From: Asterias amurensis
Taxonomy: Eukaryota; Echinodermata; Asteroidea; Forcipulatida; Asteriidae
Length of the DNA stretch: 64,000 bases
Assembly: GCF_032118995.1 (NCBI RefSeq)
Contig: NC_092653.1
Span: 22,773,202 to 22,837,201 of the forward strand
Direction: 5' to 3'
The notes under the pieces are model-generated. The model saw nothing but the letters and a program-made list of their open reading frames with translations. It did no database searches and had not been told where the DNA came from. Each line of letters begins with the position of its first letter. Position 1 is the first letter of the stretch. Position numbers and translations under genes: made by a program. Of this stretch, positions 23,301-33,479 are shown piece by piece.

Positions 23301-24666
23301 TGTCTGTAACCTACTTTTGAGACACAGGAGCTGTCGGGTTTTGATTCAGCGAACAGACGGTCCCTCAGGTAAATTATTACATTCTTTTGTTCATTTATTA
23401 ATTATAAAATGCCTTTATGCTCAGTGGTGGACATAGTGGTTGGCTATGCCGTGCGGGTGATGCTTGTTCACATTTGTGGAGCGTGCCTAGCCTGACCTCC
23501 TGTCTTGGATCAGTCACACACGTACGAAGGCGTGACCTGGGGAAAGTAAAATCCAGGTCAGGTATCGTGGTGTGTCATGGTGTAGCGAATAAGAGAGCAC
23601 TGGATTTAAACTCTGGTGTTTCTGATTAGCAGAATGTTGGTTCGAGTCCCAGTTGTGACACCTGTGTCCTTAAGCAAGCCACTTAACCATGATGCTTTGT
23701 CCTTTGAATGGGACGTAAAGCCATTGGTCCCGTGTGTTGTGTAACGCACCTAAAAGAACCCAGTGCACTTGTTGAAGAGAGAGCGGGTTCGCCCGGTGTT
23801 CCTGGTTTGACCGGCAGCATATTGTGCCACAGCACCTTGTAAACCATTGTATAGTGCTATGTAAAAGGAGTGAGTCTCTTAATTCAAAACGGAGTCCCAC
23901 ATACTTTGCAGGAAATACTGTATGTTAAGCGCCTTAAGGGTCACTGAGTAACGAATATTCACCCTATATAAGAAAACCACTATTTTTATTATCATACTGT
24001 CCAGTGTCAAGTTGTATTAAATCTGGTGTTTAATTCTTGTCTTAGAAATTGCGGATGATCCATACCTAATGGATGAGACAGACCCAGCAAAGAGCAAGGC
24101 TTTAGAAAGCTCCCTCTGGGAGTTGGAAACCCTCAAGTCACACTACCACCCCGGGGTCGCTACAGCTGCTTCCAAGATTGACAAACCCTTCCCTAAAGTA
24201 GAATGGGAGATCTCAGAGTACCTGGAGCTGTCTACAAGTGAGGTAGGTTGCACCATTGCATTTATAGGGTTGTCATGACTGATTTTTCCACTAGTATGTG
24301 GTTATTGGAATGAATGAATGTTTGCATAACTTAACCGTACACTTCTCTGCATAATTTTCGAAAGGGGAACTTTCTCATAAACAACGTTTCTGTCTGAACT
24401 TTTTCCCCAGTTTGTATGTTATGAGTTATGATCTTTGTTTCACTGCCTACTTTAAATAGATTTTCTAAATCTTTTTTTCTGCAACCTCCACCAACACATC
24501 TCAATGTTTCTGTTTCTTATAAATGTTTTATTGAGTTTTGTCTTCTCATCAGATGATTGACTGGGTGGTGAAGAAAAAGATGAAAACGGCTCACATGGAA
24601 TATGAGCCTCCGAAAGGACTCATTGGCAAAAAAGATGACACTTCAAACTTCTTTGCCTACGACTAA
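17349..24666 (+). CDS. NOC4L: Nucleolar complex protein 4 homolog (NOC4L)
   Basis: Known family role: Noc4 pairs with Nop14 in the nucleolus for 18S rRNA maturation and 40S pre-ribosome assembly and export. Exons: 17349-17519, 18006-18248, 19096-19200, 19873-20025, 20403-20537, 21037-21199, 21400-21460, 22037-22147, 23205-23368, 24046-24242, 24553-24666; 1617 nt in one frame, 538 aa (human 516). Seen: the N-terminal helical-repeat region; YLEYDDVR and HRKLFSDSWLVFLGLPLP match the human protein; the CBF/Mak21-type domain spans ~325-435 (LALNGLFVLI, FHVKFRARFFHLADLF, YLPAYLVAACAKRLSRLALT); the C terminus has ALESSLWELETLKSHYHP. The start ATG (AATATGGCGG) has a fair Kozak context and opens the only matching frame. 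Introns carry SINEs, two MITEs and local tandem repeats. A possible poly(A) signal AATAAA is at 25733. Confidence 0.97.
18326..18535 (-). mobile_element. tRNA-derived SINE, family B, longest copy
   Basis: It begins ACCCATCCACCAATGTGTGT, with GGGATTTGAACCCACGACCC (reverse B-box-like) and GTCTTACCAACAACTAGACT, and ends CAGGGGTACCGC. It lies in NOC4L intron 2. Confidence 0.6.
19419..19632. mobile_element. 214-bp MITE with 19-bp terminal inverted repeats
   Basis: The left end TCTATAGACGATGTGACCT and the reverse complement of the right end TCTATAGATGATGTGACCT differ at one base. A second inverted pair sits inside (CGCCGGGCAAA / TTTGCCCGGCG). The element is GC-rich relative to its host intron (NOC4L intron 3) and has no transposase ORF. 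Confidence 0.75.
19654..19843. mobile_element. AGGCCT-ended MITE with 8-bp target duplication
   Basis: The element spans 19662-19835, starting AGGCCTGATAC and ending GCATACAGGCCT. Both flanks carry GACCCTCC (19654-19661 and 19836-19843), an exact 8-bp target-site duplication. Eight-bp duplications are the hallmark of hAT transposases. Other copies: about 1150-1330, 47908-48071 (minus) and 62784-62960. Confidence 0.75.
20903..21000. repeat. 49-bp tandem duplication in NOC4L intron 5
   Basis: The block TTCAAATCAATGATAAATTG through TCCACAATATCCTC occurs at 20903 and again 49 bp later at 20952. The two copies look identical. It ends some 40 bp before exon 6. Confidence 0.85.
21299..21362 (+). 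mobile_element. TTAA-MITE terminal fragment
   Basis: TTAAAGACACTGGACACCTT followed by TTGGTAATTGTCAAAGACAA matches the MITE right end and is truncated after ~60 bp. It is in NOC4L intron 6, 37 bp before exon 7. Confidence 0.65.
21573..21670 (+). mobile_element. tRNA-derived SINE, family A, 5' head only
   Basis: GTGGCCGAAGTGGCACACTGG and GTTGTTTGAGTCCCAGT are the A- and B-box-like parts of family A. The body is missing. Located in NOC4L intron 7. Confidence 0.55.
22170..22860. repeat. Diverged ~120-140 bp tandem repeat in NOC4L intron 8
   Basis: A unit containing ATTACCCGTGGTAAACCTTA and a TTTGCACTGTGTATTT-like part recurs near 22370, 22490, 22630 and 22745. The copies are increasingly diverged. 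The spacing is about 120, 140 and 115 bp. Confidence 0.55.
23570..23995 (+). mobile_element. tRNA-derived SINE, family A, full-length copy (~425 bp)
   Basis: The head is GTAGCGAATAAGAGAGCACTG with a B-box-like GGTTCGAGTCC at about 23640. The body has GGGACGTAAAGCCATTGGTC and GAACCCAGTGCACTTG, the tail GCATATTGTGCCACAGCACC, and the end TATATAAGAAAACCACTATT plus a TTATTAT run. It is the reference copy for the fragments at 3985, 4541, 7196 and 21573. Confidence 0.75.
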
Positions 24667-26442
24667 AAGCAGTCAAGAAGAAATTGTGCTACAATATATA
24701 AAAACTGAACACTCTTCCTCACGGAGCATAAAAGTTATATTACCCTGATCATAGGGCTACCTACTTCATTCTTTCAAGAACTATCTCAGGATCAAGTATG
24801 CAGCCTGTGCTTCAATAACCTTACTTATGGCGATCGGAAGGGTCGGATTACTGAGAAGGTCTTCCACACAGTTCCGTCTAAGAAAGAAATCAGTTGACCC
24901 AAGTCGCGCGTTGTCGCATGTTTGAGTCTGGCTCTATGACTGACACGCCACACAACTCTATCCTGCATACAGCTGATTAGCTCCTCCTTGTTGATTACAC
25001 CAGCGTCTTCAATCAGGGTCTTGAGCAGGGTCAGGGTCTGTCTAACCGGCAGTTATTTATTGCCTGTTTAATTATATGTAGGAGTAAGATGTCATCCTTC
25101 ATAGGGGGACCTCTAGCTTTCTTTCTCATTTAGCAAGAACCACCACTAGGCTCTCATGTACCCCCAGGTGAATAATAACAATTAAATTTTTGGGGTCAGT
25201 CAATGGCAACAGTGTCACATGACTGGGATTCAAACCCAGGTTGTCCTGCAGACAGACAAGTTTAGTTGGCTAAACCCGAATGGATATTAATTTGGCAATT
25301 CAATGCACGAAAAAAGACACACTATGTGCACAGACTCTTCACTGTAGAGGACCATCAACATGATTTCCCTATGCTTGTACTTTTCCGTGTATGCAGTTTG
25401 AAAATGTATTCGCATACTCATTATCGCACCCAATATGATACCAAGCTATTTTCCCTTCCTTTTGGTACGTGTAGATGCCTCGAATGGTGCGAAAGCAAGA
25501 TGAATGTATCATTACAAGGTTGTTTGTCAGCAAAAAGCACACTGCATGGTATTGTACATCGAGAAATTTAAAAGGTTTTGAAAACTGCAAATAATTCCGA
25601 TCAGCATATTGTGTCTTCTGAGGATGGGGAAACTAAGAGCCTCTTGCTCCCGATGCTCGTTGAATATTCAGGAAAGGATCAAACAAACTTGCTCTTCTAG
25701 CAAAATGATAATAATTCATGGAAGGATTTGATAATAAATTTTCTAAACCGAATGGTTAATTTTGTTTGGAGATTGTTTTGTTTTGTGTGGTCTGTAACCT
25801 TACTCATTAATTATACAACAGAAATTTGATTTGGTAAAAGCAGACTAAAAAAAACTAACTCGATCTAGTCTGTGCAAGTCTAGAGAGTACTCAAGTTGTG
25901 ACTAGTTAAAGTGCACAAGTTTGTTTTCTTTTCACCTTAAAAGCATTATACCAACTGGGACCAATGCTCTTCATGCAAATGATGATAATGCATGCAGAAA
26001 AGGATTTGATAATAGGCCTAATAAGTGAATTGTTAATTTGTTTAAAAATTTGTTTTGTTTTGGTGCCACAGAAACTTGGTTAATAATACTTTTTTTAGTT
26101 GAATGCATTCGAATGGTAACAAATGAACAGATCAGCAACACTAATTCTGGCCTGTAAGTTTGTTGTTGCAGCAACACATGTGCTCGTTAACTAACAATAA
26201 TTAATGAAAACATTAATTTGTCTAGTTATTTTTATCTTTGAGGGCGCAAGCGTTTTCTCCACTGTTCATAATTCGCCAACAGAGGGGGCGATACAAATTG
26301 CCACATTTTTAGACGGATACCAAAAAACAGGTGGAGTTGTAACGTTAATTAATCGGTTGAGAACACTGGGTGCCTGTTTTCAATTATAAGGAGCTTTTTG
26401 CTGCACAAAATCTACGTCGTCGGCTAGAGTTATCTTGCAAAA
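24667..26442. other. NOC4L-TXNDC17 intergenic region
   Basis: Contains the NOC4L 3' UTR (possible AATAAA at 25733-25738) and the TXNDC17 promoter region. No other gene, RNA or clear mobile element is seen. Related sequences near 25700-25760 and 25980-26060 (GGATTTGATAATA...AATTTGTTT) look like a small diverged duplication. Confidence 0.5.
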
Positions 26443-28321
26443 ATGGTCGTAAAAGAGACAGTTCGAGGGCTGGATGAGTGCAATGCTGTTATAGAGAAAT
26501 ACCAAGGGAAGGTTCCTCTGTTTATCCTCTTCTCTGGTGACAAAGATGCTGCCGGGACGAGCTGGTGTTCCGATTGTGTTGACGGTGAGCATTTTAATTT
26601 TAATTTATTCAATCAATGTCAACATGGACATGGTCAATGAGTTGACTCAATTGAGTGAAACTTTACATGCATACAATGCTGCAGTGGTGGTTGGGGAATA
26701 TAAATAAAGAGCAAAAAGGGTTCCATTTTACTCAAAAGAATAAGAAATAAAAATAAGTGGAAAAAAGTAGTGGAAGGATGGACCACTTGGAATATTTTGT
26801 AAGGAGTCAAAACCTATGTACACTATTCTAAGAGATGTAAATTGTAATTTTGATTTAAATTAAATATCTCACTACTTTCCAAGCCTGTTAGGATCTGCTT
26901 GGATGGGGCCTTGCTCCTTGACCTTTGTAGGTGCAAAACTACAAACTACCACATTCTCAAAGGAATGTTGGCACTGTCTAATCGGGACTTAGGTAGATAC
27001 AGTTTTTGTTTGTGGTTGTGAAAAATAACGCAAACAAGATTTTGCAGAACATACTTAGTGTGACTGTGATCATTAACAGAACAATGTACTTTGCTATTCT
27101 TTCCTCAGCTGAACCGGTTGTATTATCCTGCCTGGAATCGGCCCCTGAAGACACGGTCTTCATTTATTGCTCAGTTGGAGATCGACAGTTGTAAGTTTAT
27201 ACAAATATTTGAGAATTTTGTTGCTGTAATTGTTGATTAATTCACATTACTGATCTATGCTTTTATTTATAAAGTCGACGGACTAGAACCTGGTGTATAT
27301 TTCCTGTGAATGTGAATGCAAAGTTGTTGCAGCTCTATTTTCTCTGCAAATGTTTTGCAAGAGTTGAGCAGCGGTCAACTGTTGTGATTTTTTAACTGTT
27401 CTCAACAGTACAATGCCATGTAAAAAATGCTTGGCAAGAGTCTCTGCTCATGAAAATTTACCTGCACCAAATTGGTACACTTTCTATTACCACTTTCCAT
27501 TACAACATTTTGTTTAACCATATTTATATTGTCCAGATATACTTCATCTTACAGGTTTTGTTTTTCAAATTCTGTCCTATTCCATTTTATTGTTTTCGAC
27601 TATAAACTAATTCTAGATCTTTGTTTTTCTTACACTTTCCATTACCACTTTCCATTACAACATTTTGTTTAACCATATTTATATTGTCCAGATATACTTC
27701 ATCTTACAGGTTTTGTTTTTCAAATTCTGTCCTATTCCATTTTATTGTTTTCGACTATAAACTAATTCTAGATCTTTGTTTTTCTTACAGCTGGAAAAAT
27801 TCTGAAAATGGCTTTCGGACAAACAACAAGCTAAAGTTAACTTCAATACCCACACTACTCAAATGGGGATCGGTAAGTATTATGTGTACAGATATTAAAG
27901 GGACACAGCAATGTTTTCTCTCTGTTGGTAAGGAAACCTCCATGAGGCAGGGACATGCATGCAACTTTTCAGCTGATCAGCTGGGATTTCCTCTCTTTCT
28001 TTTGTTGTACAAAAGTTGAGTGTCGGCTTGGCCATTTCCTCTTTTTGTAATTAGAAAGTTTCATTTCTGATGAGGGAAATGCAAATTTGTATTGGAACGT
28101 TGCGAAGGGCACAGACAATTGCTGTAGGCAGGACACAATGGGTTATTTTGAGGCCTGCAGTTTAAACTAGATTTAAATAAAAACCTTTTAGTCATTCAAA
28201 CTGCTGTATCAAGAGTAATATTTTGTTCCATCATTTCTTTTGTTTTCAGTCGAGGCGGTTGGTTGAAGAAGATTGCAAGAAAGCGGACCTTGTCAAGATG
28301 TTGTTTGAAGATGATGATTAA
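26443..28321 (+). CDS. TXNDC17: Thioredoxin domain-containing protein 17 (TRP14-like)
   Basis: Known family role: TXNDC17/TRP14 is a small cytosolic thioredoxin-fold oxidoreductase that receives electrons from thioredoxin reductase and reduces cystine, peroxiredoxin and dynein light chain LC8 rather than classical thioredoxin substrates. Exons: 26443-26584, 27109-27190, 27791-27872, 28250-28321; 378 nt, 125 aa (human 123). Seen: one thioredoxin-fold domain; the active site W41-C42-S43-D44-C45; AEPVV directly after it, as in human; VFIYCSVGD; the cis-Pro loop in SIPTLLKWG; a short acidic C terminus FEDDD. No signal peptide. The vertebrate active site is WCPDC, so Ser replaces Pro here. Intron 2 holds a recent 155-bp tandem duplication reaching the exon 3 acceptor. 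A possible AATAAA lies at 29775. Confidence 0.97.
27478..27787. repeat. 155-bp tandem duplication at the TXNDC17 intron 2 acceptor
   Basis: Copies at 27478-27632 and 27633-27787 are almost identical (I see one T/C difference). The second runs into the exon 3 acceptor TTTTTCTTACAG; the first ends TTTTTCTTACAC, so only one copy has the AG. Each copy also has an internal CATCTTACAG that could serve as a decoy acceptor. Confidence 0.92.
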
Positions 28322-30299
28322 TTATGGAGTAGTTTATACCATGAGGCAGTTCCTGTTTGGTGGATACCTCTTACCATGGAGGTAGTGCTGTGACTAGAAC
28401 TGGCTAGACTGATTGACTATAATTAAACGAATATAGATCCAGTTATAATGTATCGCGTACTAGTTAGATATGCACAGTCAACCTGAGGACCTACAACCAA
28501 TGGGACAATAGGGCACCCAGTTGGGTGAAGGTCCCCAACCGGAAAGTTTGCACAAGGGACAATAGGAGGTCCACAATTGCAGGTGTTTATAATGCGTGTG
28601 GTTATGTGTGTGTGGCTGGCATCCCAAATTTCCAAAGATATTGCTCCCTAAACACCTAACCCCCATCTGCATAGCAAGGGGAGGAGGGACCCTGGGGTGC
28701 ACATCTCCTCCCACCACACAATTTTCCAGTGCCCCCACGTCACCCCCATCCCCTCCCCAAAGAAAAAAAGATCGTGTAGTGCCTTCAAAAACAAGACAAT
28801 TGTTTCCTCCGAAGTAGTGCACTTCATGACCCTCATCTTTGAAAAACTTTACCCCTGCGCCCCCACTGAGATGCAATGCCCCGCCTACGCCAGTGCTAAC
28901 CCCCATCCCCTCGCATTTAAGCAATCCCAGGCTCAACCCTGGTCTACAAGATCTATTATGTAGAGCTGTACATTTAATGTTGATAACATTGTTTTCAAGC
29001 CTAACTGTAGTAAAGAATTTAGGAATTGAAGTGTACTACAAGCATGAGTACTACATGTATCTTAACTTTAATTAGAGCTGGCATTCTGTGCCGTGGGCAG
29101 CTCTGGCCAACTACATTAAAATCAAGGTATTTAAAAAGAAAGAGAAAAACAATGACCAGAACCATCCAGATCCTTCCAGTTCTAGCCAGTTCTTGCCAGA
29201 ATTGAAGAGTTACGTGTGCACAGACAGATCTGTGGTGTAGTACCTTCATGACAATTGAGATCTAGGCAGTTTTAGCCAGGAGGGAGAACTTGTAGAACTG
29301 GTTTTAGCCAGTTTGATCAGAATTGCAATACATGTAATATCTTGTGATTGATTTTCAAGTGATGAGACTTCTATAAAGAGGATGTGTAATTTTGCCTTAA
29401 TAAGTGTTGTATAGTCTTGGTCATCAAGACCGTACTAGTTCATAGAGGTTTGGCTTGTAAAGTCAGACCAACAGCTAAAAAAAACCATGACGCACTGTAG
29501 CTTTTTATGATACTTTATACCCTAACACTGCATGCATTAAAAAATAAGAAGATCTTATACACGTAGTAATTCCTTCCATTTCTTGTTGCTTTTGTTTGTG
29601 CTTACAGAGATAGATTTGTTTCTTTTTCGAACCTTAAAGGTGCACAATGTTTTTTGCAACTCATTATATACTTCTGTTACTTTGTTTTCATTTGTGGTAG
29701 CACAGGTCTTAAGGTCTTAGTCTGACATTCGTTAACATTTTATCTAGATAATTATGTATTAGAGAAAACTACAAAATAAAATATATTCTGATTTACAATC
29801 GAAACAAGAACTGAGTTTGAGTGACAATTTCTTTGCAGAGAACGTGACATTTTATTGTAACCAGTTTTAAGGCAGTTGGTCAATTTTTTATATTTTTTAT
29901 ATCAAGTTTACACCAAGTAACTTTCTGACCATGACTAATCATGTAGCGAACCTCTTATGGCAGCTTGTATACTTTTGGTAATTTTCAAAGACCTTTATTC
30001 TCACGTGTATCCCAATAAATGCATACAAATATCAAACTTGTGAAATTTGGACATCAAAAGTTGAAAGAAAACAATGAAATTAATAAAAAAAAACACTCTT
30101 TGTAGTTGCCCAGAATTATGTGCTTTCAGATGACTGAGAAAGGCTTTGTATGAATTAAGCCTTTCAATTATGTCCCAGACAGACTAACTTTACACTGTCT
30201 TGTCATTTGCATCATCACAGTTTAAACTAAATAATATCTTAAGACACACTAGTTAGTTATTCTTAAAATGAACTTATATTCTGCACACTAATGAAGGTG
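28322..30299. other. TXNDC17 3' flank
   Basis: Probable 3' UTR and downstream sequence. AATAAA at 29775-29780 is a candidate poly(A) signal. A strongly decayed TTAA-MITE copy lies at about 29958-30150 (GGTAATTTTCAAAGACC, then TATCAAACTTGTGAAA). 28640-28960 is C-rich without a convincing ORF. No gene is recognised. Confidence 0.45.
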
Positions 30300-31190
30300 G
30301 AGTGTTATTGCTGTCTTGGGAGCAGACAAAATTTCCCGCCTTCCCCCCCCCCCCAGCCACCTCCCTAAAAATCGCAATAGTGCTCACATAAAAACAGAGA
30401 GACAACGAACAATCGACATACATGACATACCTGCGATGCCAAGACCCCCCCCCCCCCCACGATGCCAATGCCTCCGCTTCATGCTCAAAGTTTCACGGAC
30501 AACATTTCCGTGACCGTAGAACACAAAATTCCTTCCGCGCATTGATGAAAAAGTGCGCCTCTACTGAGAAAACATTGGAAAGCGAAGGACAAACACAACT
30601 AAGTTTTCCCAAGTTATTTTATTTGGGTTACTTTTGAAGAAATAAATCTTCACTTTTATTAAAAATCTACATTTGTTTACTTTTTTAAAGAAAATAAACG
30701 CCTCGCGTAGAAATATAATCTTGAGTGAACGGTCCACCAAGGCATTTTCCTTGTTTTTTATTTGGTGTAATTATCACACGTTAGAACGGATGGAATGACC
30801 TTGCGACTCCTTCGGATTTCGCTATCCTAATTTACGGCAATTTTTCACAATTTTGCCAAATTTTGTCAAGCCATGGACTAAAGTGGACGCCTTAAATGAT
30901 ATAGACCAAATATAAACTGTTTGAAGCTGGAACTGGACGAGTAAAACGGCTAAATTTCGGAAGTGAAAATGCTGCACCATCTCACTTTTTCGCCCGAGTG
31001 CGTCCGCCAACCGCCACAGTGCCGGGAGAAAGTGAGACCGTACAGCTGTGGGCGAAGGCACTGGCTGCAGCAGCTGGGCGACGAAAGTTGTGCTGAAACT
31101 TGGAACAAATTTTGAGCAACAAGAGAGACAGTTTTACACCTGGCTGGCAGGAGAACATGGTCAAGCCTGACTAGGAGGGGGTGAGTCACC
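30300..31190. other. GC-richer block with a donor-like end; possible start of a transcription unit
   Basis: Two poly-C runs (about 30343-30355 and 30446-30459) are followed, at 30960-31190, by the most GC-rich stretch of the desert. It has several CpGs and ends GGAGGGGGTGAGTCACC, a good splice donor shape near 31181. A 48-codon ATG frame from 30969 resembles nothing I know. This could be a first exon of an unannotated + strand transcript, or chance. Confidence 0.3.
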
Positions 31191-32915
31191 AAAAACGGTT
31201 CTTTTTAGAATCACCAGTAGTGTCGGTCATGTGTCGGTAGGGCAGACAAATCTCATGAGTATGAGAGATACTTTTCAATATTTTTTTTTACTGCAAATCT
31301 TAAGGGGGACAAGCACATGTTTAGCTCTGTGTTGGAAACCCTAGTTTAATTTGTCAATTTCAAACTGTTGTAGGATTCGCAACCAAATTTCTCTCAAACT
31401 GTATTTTTCATTCATGCTCGTATGTGGGTGAAATGAAAAAAAAATGAAGTAAAATGCTCGTGGGAAAAGCATTTATTTAGCAATGAGTTGTTTTCTCAAA
31501 AATGTAAGCACCAAACGAAAATTCTTTATGACAATGACAATTATTTGTATTCATTGGCAAGGTTTTGCACCAAAGTTACTGGATGAACTGCTTAAACGTA
31601 TCTTGGGTCAAAAAGGAGAGCAATACATAATGCAATTAGACAGGTTTCGAAAGATTTTTAAAAGATAATTAAAAAGGAGGGTAAAAAACTAAACGGATAC
31701 TGTCATTTGTTATAAAACTTGTGAAAAAATTGTGTTGAACTGTTAATAGCAGTGTTACAAGAGGTATATTTTGCCCAACGTGTGTATTATCCATACGCTT
31801 AATAATAATTTGTTGCCATGTTAGAATCATTCAGGGATACATTTTTGTTTAATTCTAACGCAAGTTGTAGCCATATATAGCCTGAATTGGAATGTGGTAT
31901 GAATACTCAGCTATTGTTGAACTCGCAGTGGCAAACCTGTCACTCGCAACTGAACAATGATGCGGAAAGGTCGTGACCGGTTGTATGTCAATAGCTTCCA
32001 TCAAACACACGCACTTCGCTCGGATCTGATGTAATTCATTGCATCATCAAAAGAAATAGTAATACAATTTTCAAAGGAGACGAGAAGAGGAAGAAAACTT
32101 CATTGATCTTCAACGCACTGTAACCGGATTATAGGTTCTATTGAATTAACTTTAAATGACTTTGGGAGACAGACAGCTAACTTTAGAACATTTTAGTTTG
32201 TTGTACGCAATGCGATGCAAAGGCAAATTCAACACCAACATTACTGACCAAAACAATCCACCACACGAACATTATTAGTTATATACATTTGACTTTAAAT
32301 ATAAATAAATGCTTCTAGGGAAGTTTTAATAACTGAAAAGTTAGTCTTTTTTTAAATTGAAGAAAGTAGTAATAGGATGGAAACAAATTATTTGGTGCTT
32401 AGCCCAATTAGCTTTTTTATAACTCAAGTTCCAAGTATAGTACTATAGAGTGAATGATTGAGATAACAGTTAAATTGGATGAACGTGTGCCTCCTGGAGA
32501 GGGAATGAATGATTGCTAAATGAGTTGATACACAAATTATTATGAAATAAATTAACAGAAAACAAATTACTTAAGAAGTAGAGTTATGAAGTAAATTAGA
32601 TTAAAACAAATTAGGCTTACAGTTTTTAGTACAAATTAATTATTTCCACCTCATTTTCTTCTTCTGATGTCCTTTACTCAAGTTCATGCTGCCTTTCGTG
32701 GGTTCATAAAACCCATATCATCTTTCTTGGTTTTGGGATCATTAATGCAGAGTAGCCTATCCTTGTTCTGTGATCATGTCTCATTTTATACTCTTCACAT
32801 AAGGAGATTATTCTGTGCGAATCAGGTATCCATGCACCTGTTTGCAATAAGGTGTTTTCGTACATAATGTTGAGAATTTGACAGTGGAATTGTATTGAAT
32901 TTGTCAAGAGATTGT
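31191..32915. other. AT-rich intergenic sequence
   Basis: I see no coding, RNA or repeat structure that I can support in this stretch. Confidence 0.4.
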
Positions 32916-32919
32916 TTGT

Positions 32920-33233
32920 AAACTTTGGTGGTCTGCCATTGATGTCTTGAGGTCATGAAGACTCAGGTGGAAATTTCTCTCTCTGTGCTTTGTCATATAA
33001 ACATAACTTTCTTCTTGTGTTGATTCCTACCTTGACATTGCTCTATCTGTATTTGCCACAATCTATTATCTTGAGGAAACTTTGGTGGTCTGCCATTGAT
33101 GTCTTGGGGTCATGAAGACACAGTTGTCATTTTCTCTGTCTGCTCTCTTTGTCTTTATCAACATAACATATTCTTGTGTTGATGATTAAATTGACATTGT
33201 TCATGTCTGTATTTGCATCGATATGAATGATTC
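32920..33233. repeat. Two tandem copies of a 157-bp unit
   Basis: AAACTTTGGTGGTCTGCCAT begins at 32920 and again at 33077. Both copies go on with TTGATGTCTTGRGGTCATGA, then CTTGTGTTGAT and CTGTATTTGC. The first ~50 bp are nearly identical and the rest is diverged by indels. Confidence 0.85.
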
Positions 33234-33479
33234 CTATTATCTAGTGAAGTCCACATAAAAGGATTTCAATACAACGGTAAGTAAACACATGAATCTGGTT
33301 TAAATTTAAAAACAAATTTCTGTCTTAATACTATATTATATCTTCTGCTTATATTTTAGTTTGTTAGTTTGTGGTGTTATATTTTAAAGAAAGTATTTTT
33401 ATGGCAAGTTTAAGTAAGTTGTAAGTGAAAAAATCAATCTAATGTGGTTATTACTATGTGAAACAGCTTTTTATGGCTG

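Noticed and set aside
28478-28936. 152-codon minus-strand ORF in the TXNDC17 3' flank
   Set aside because: Gly/Val/Cys-rich composition reflects C-rich DNA on the + strand. It overlaps plus-strand ORFs and has no start context, splice signals or known domain.
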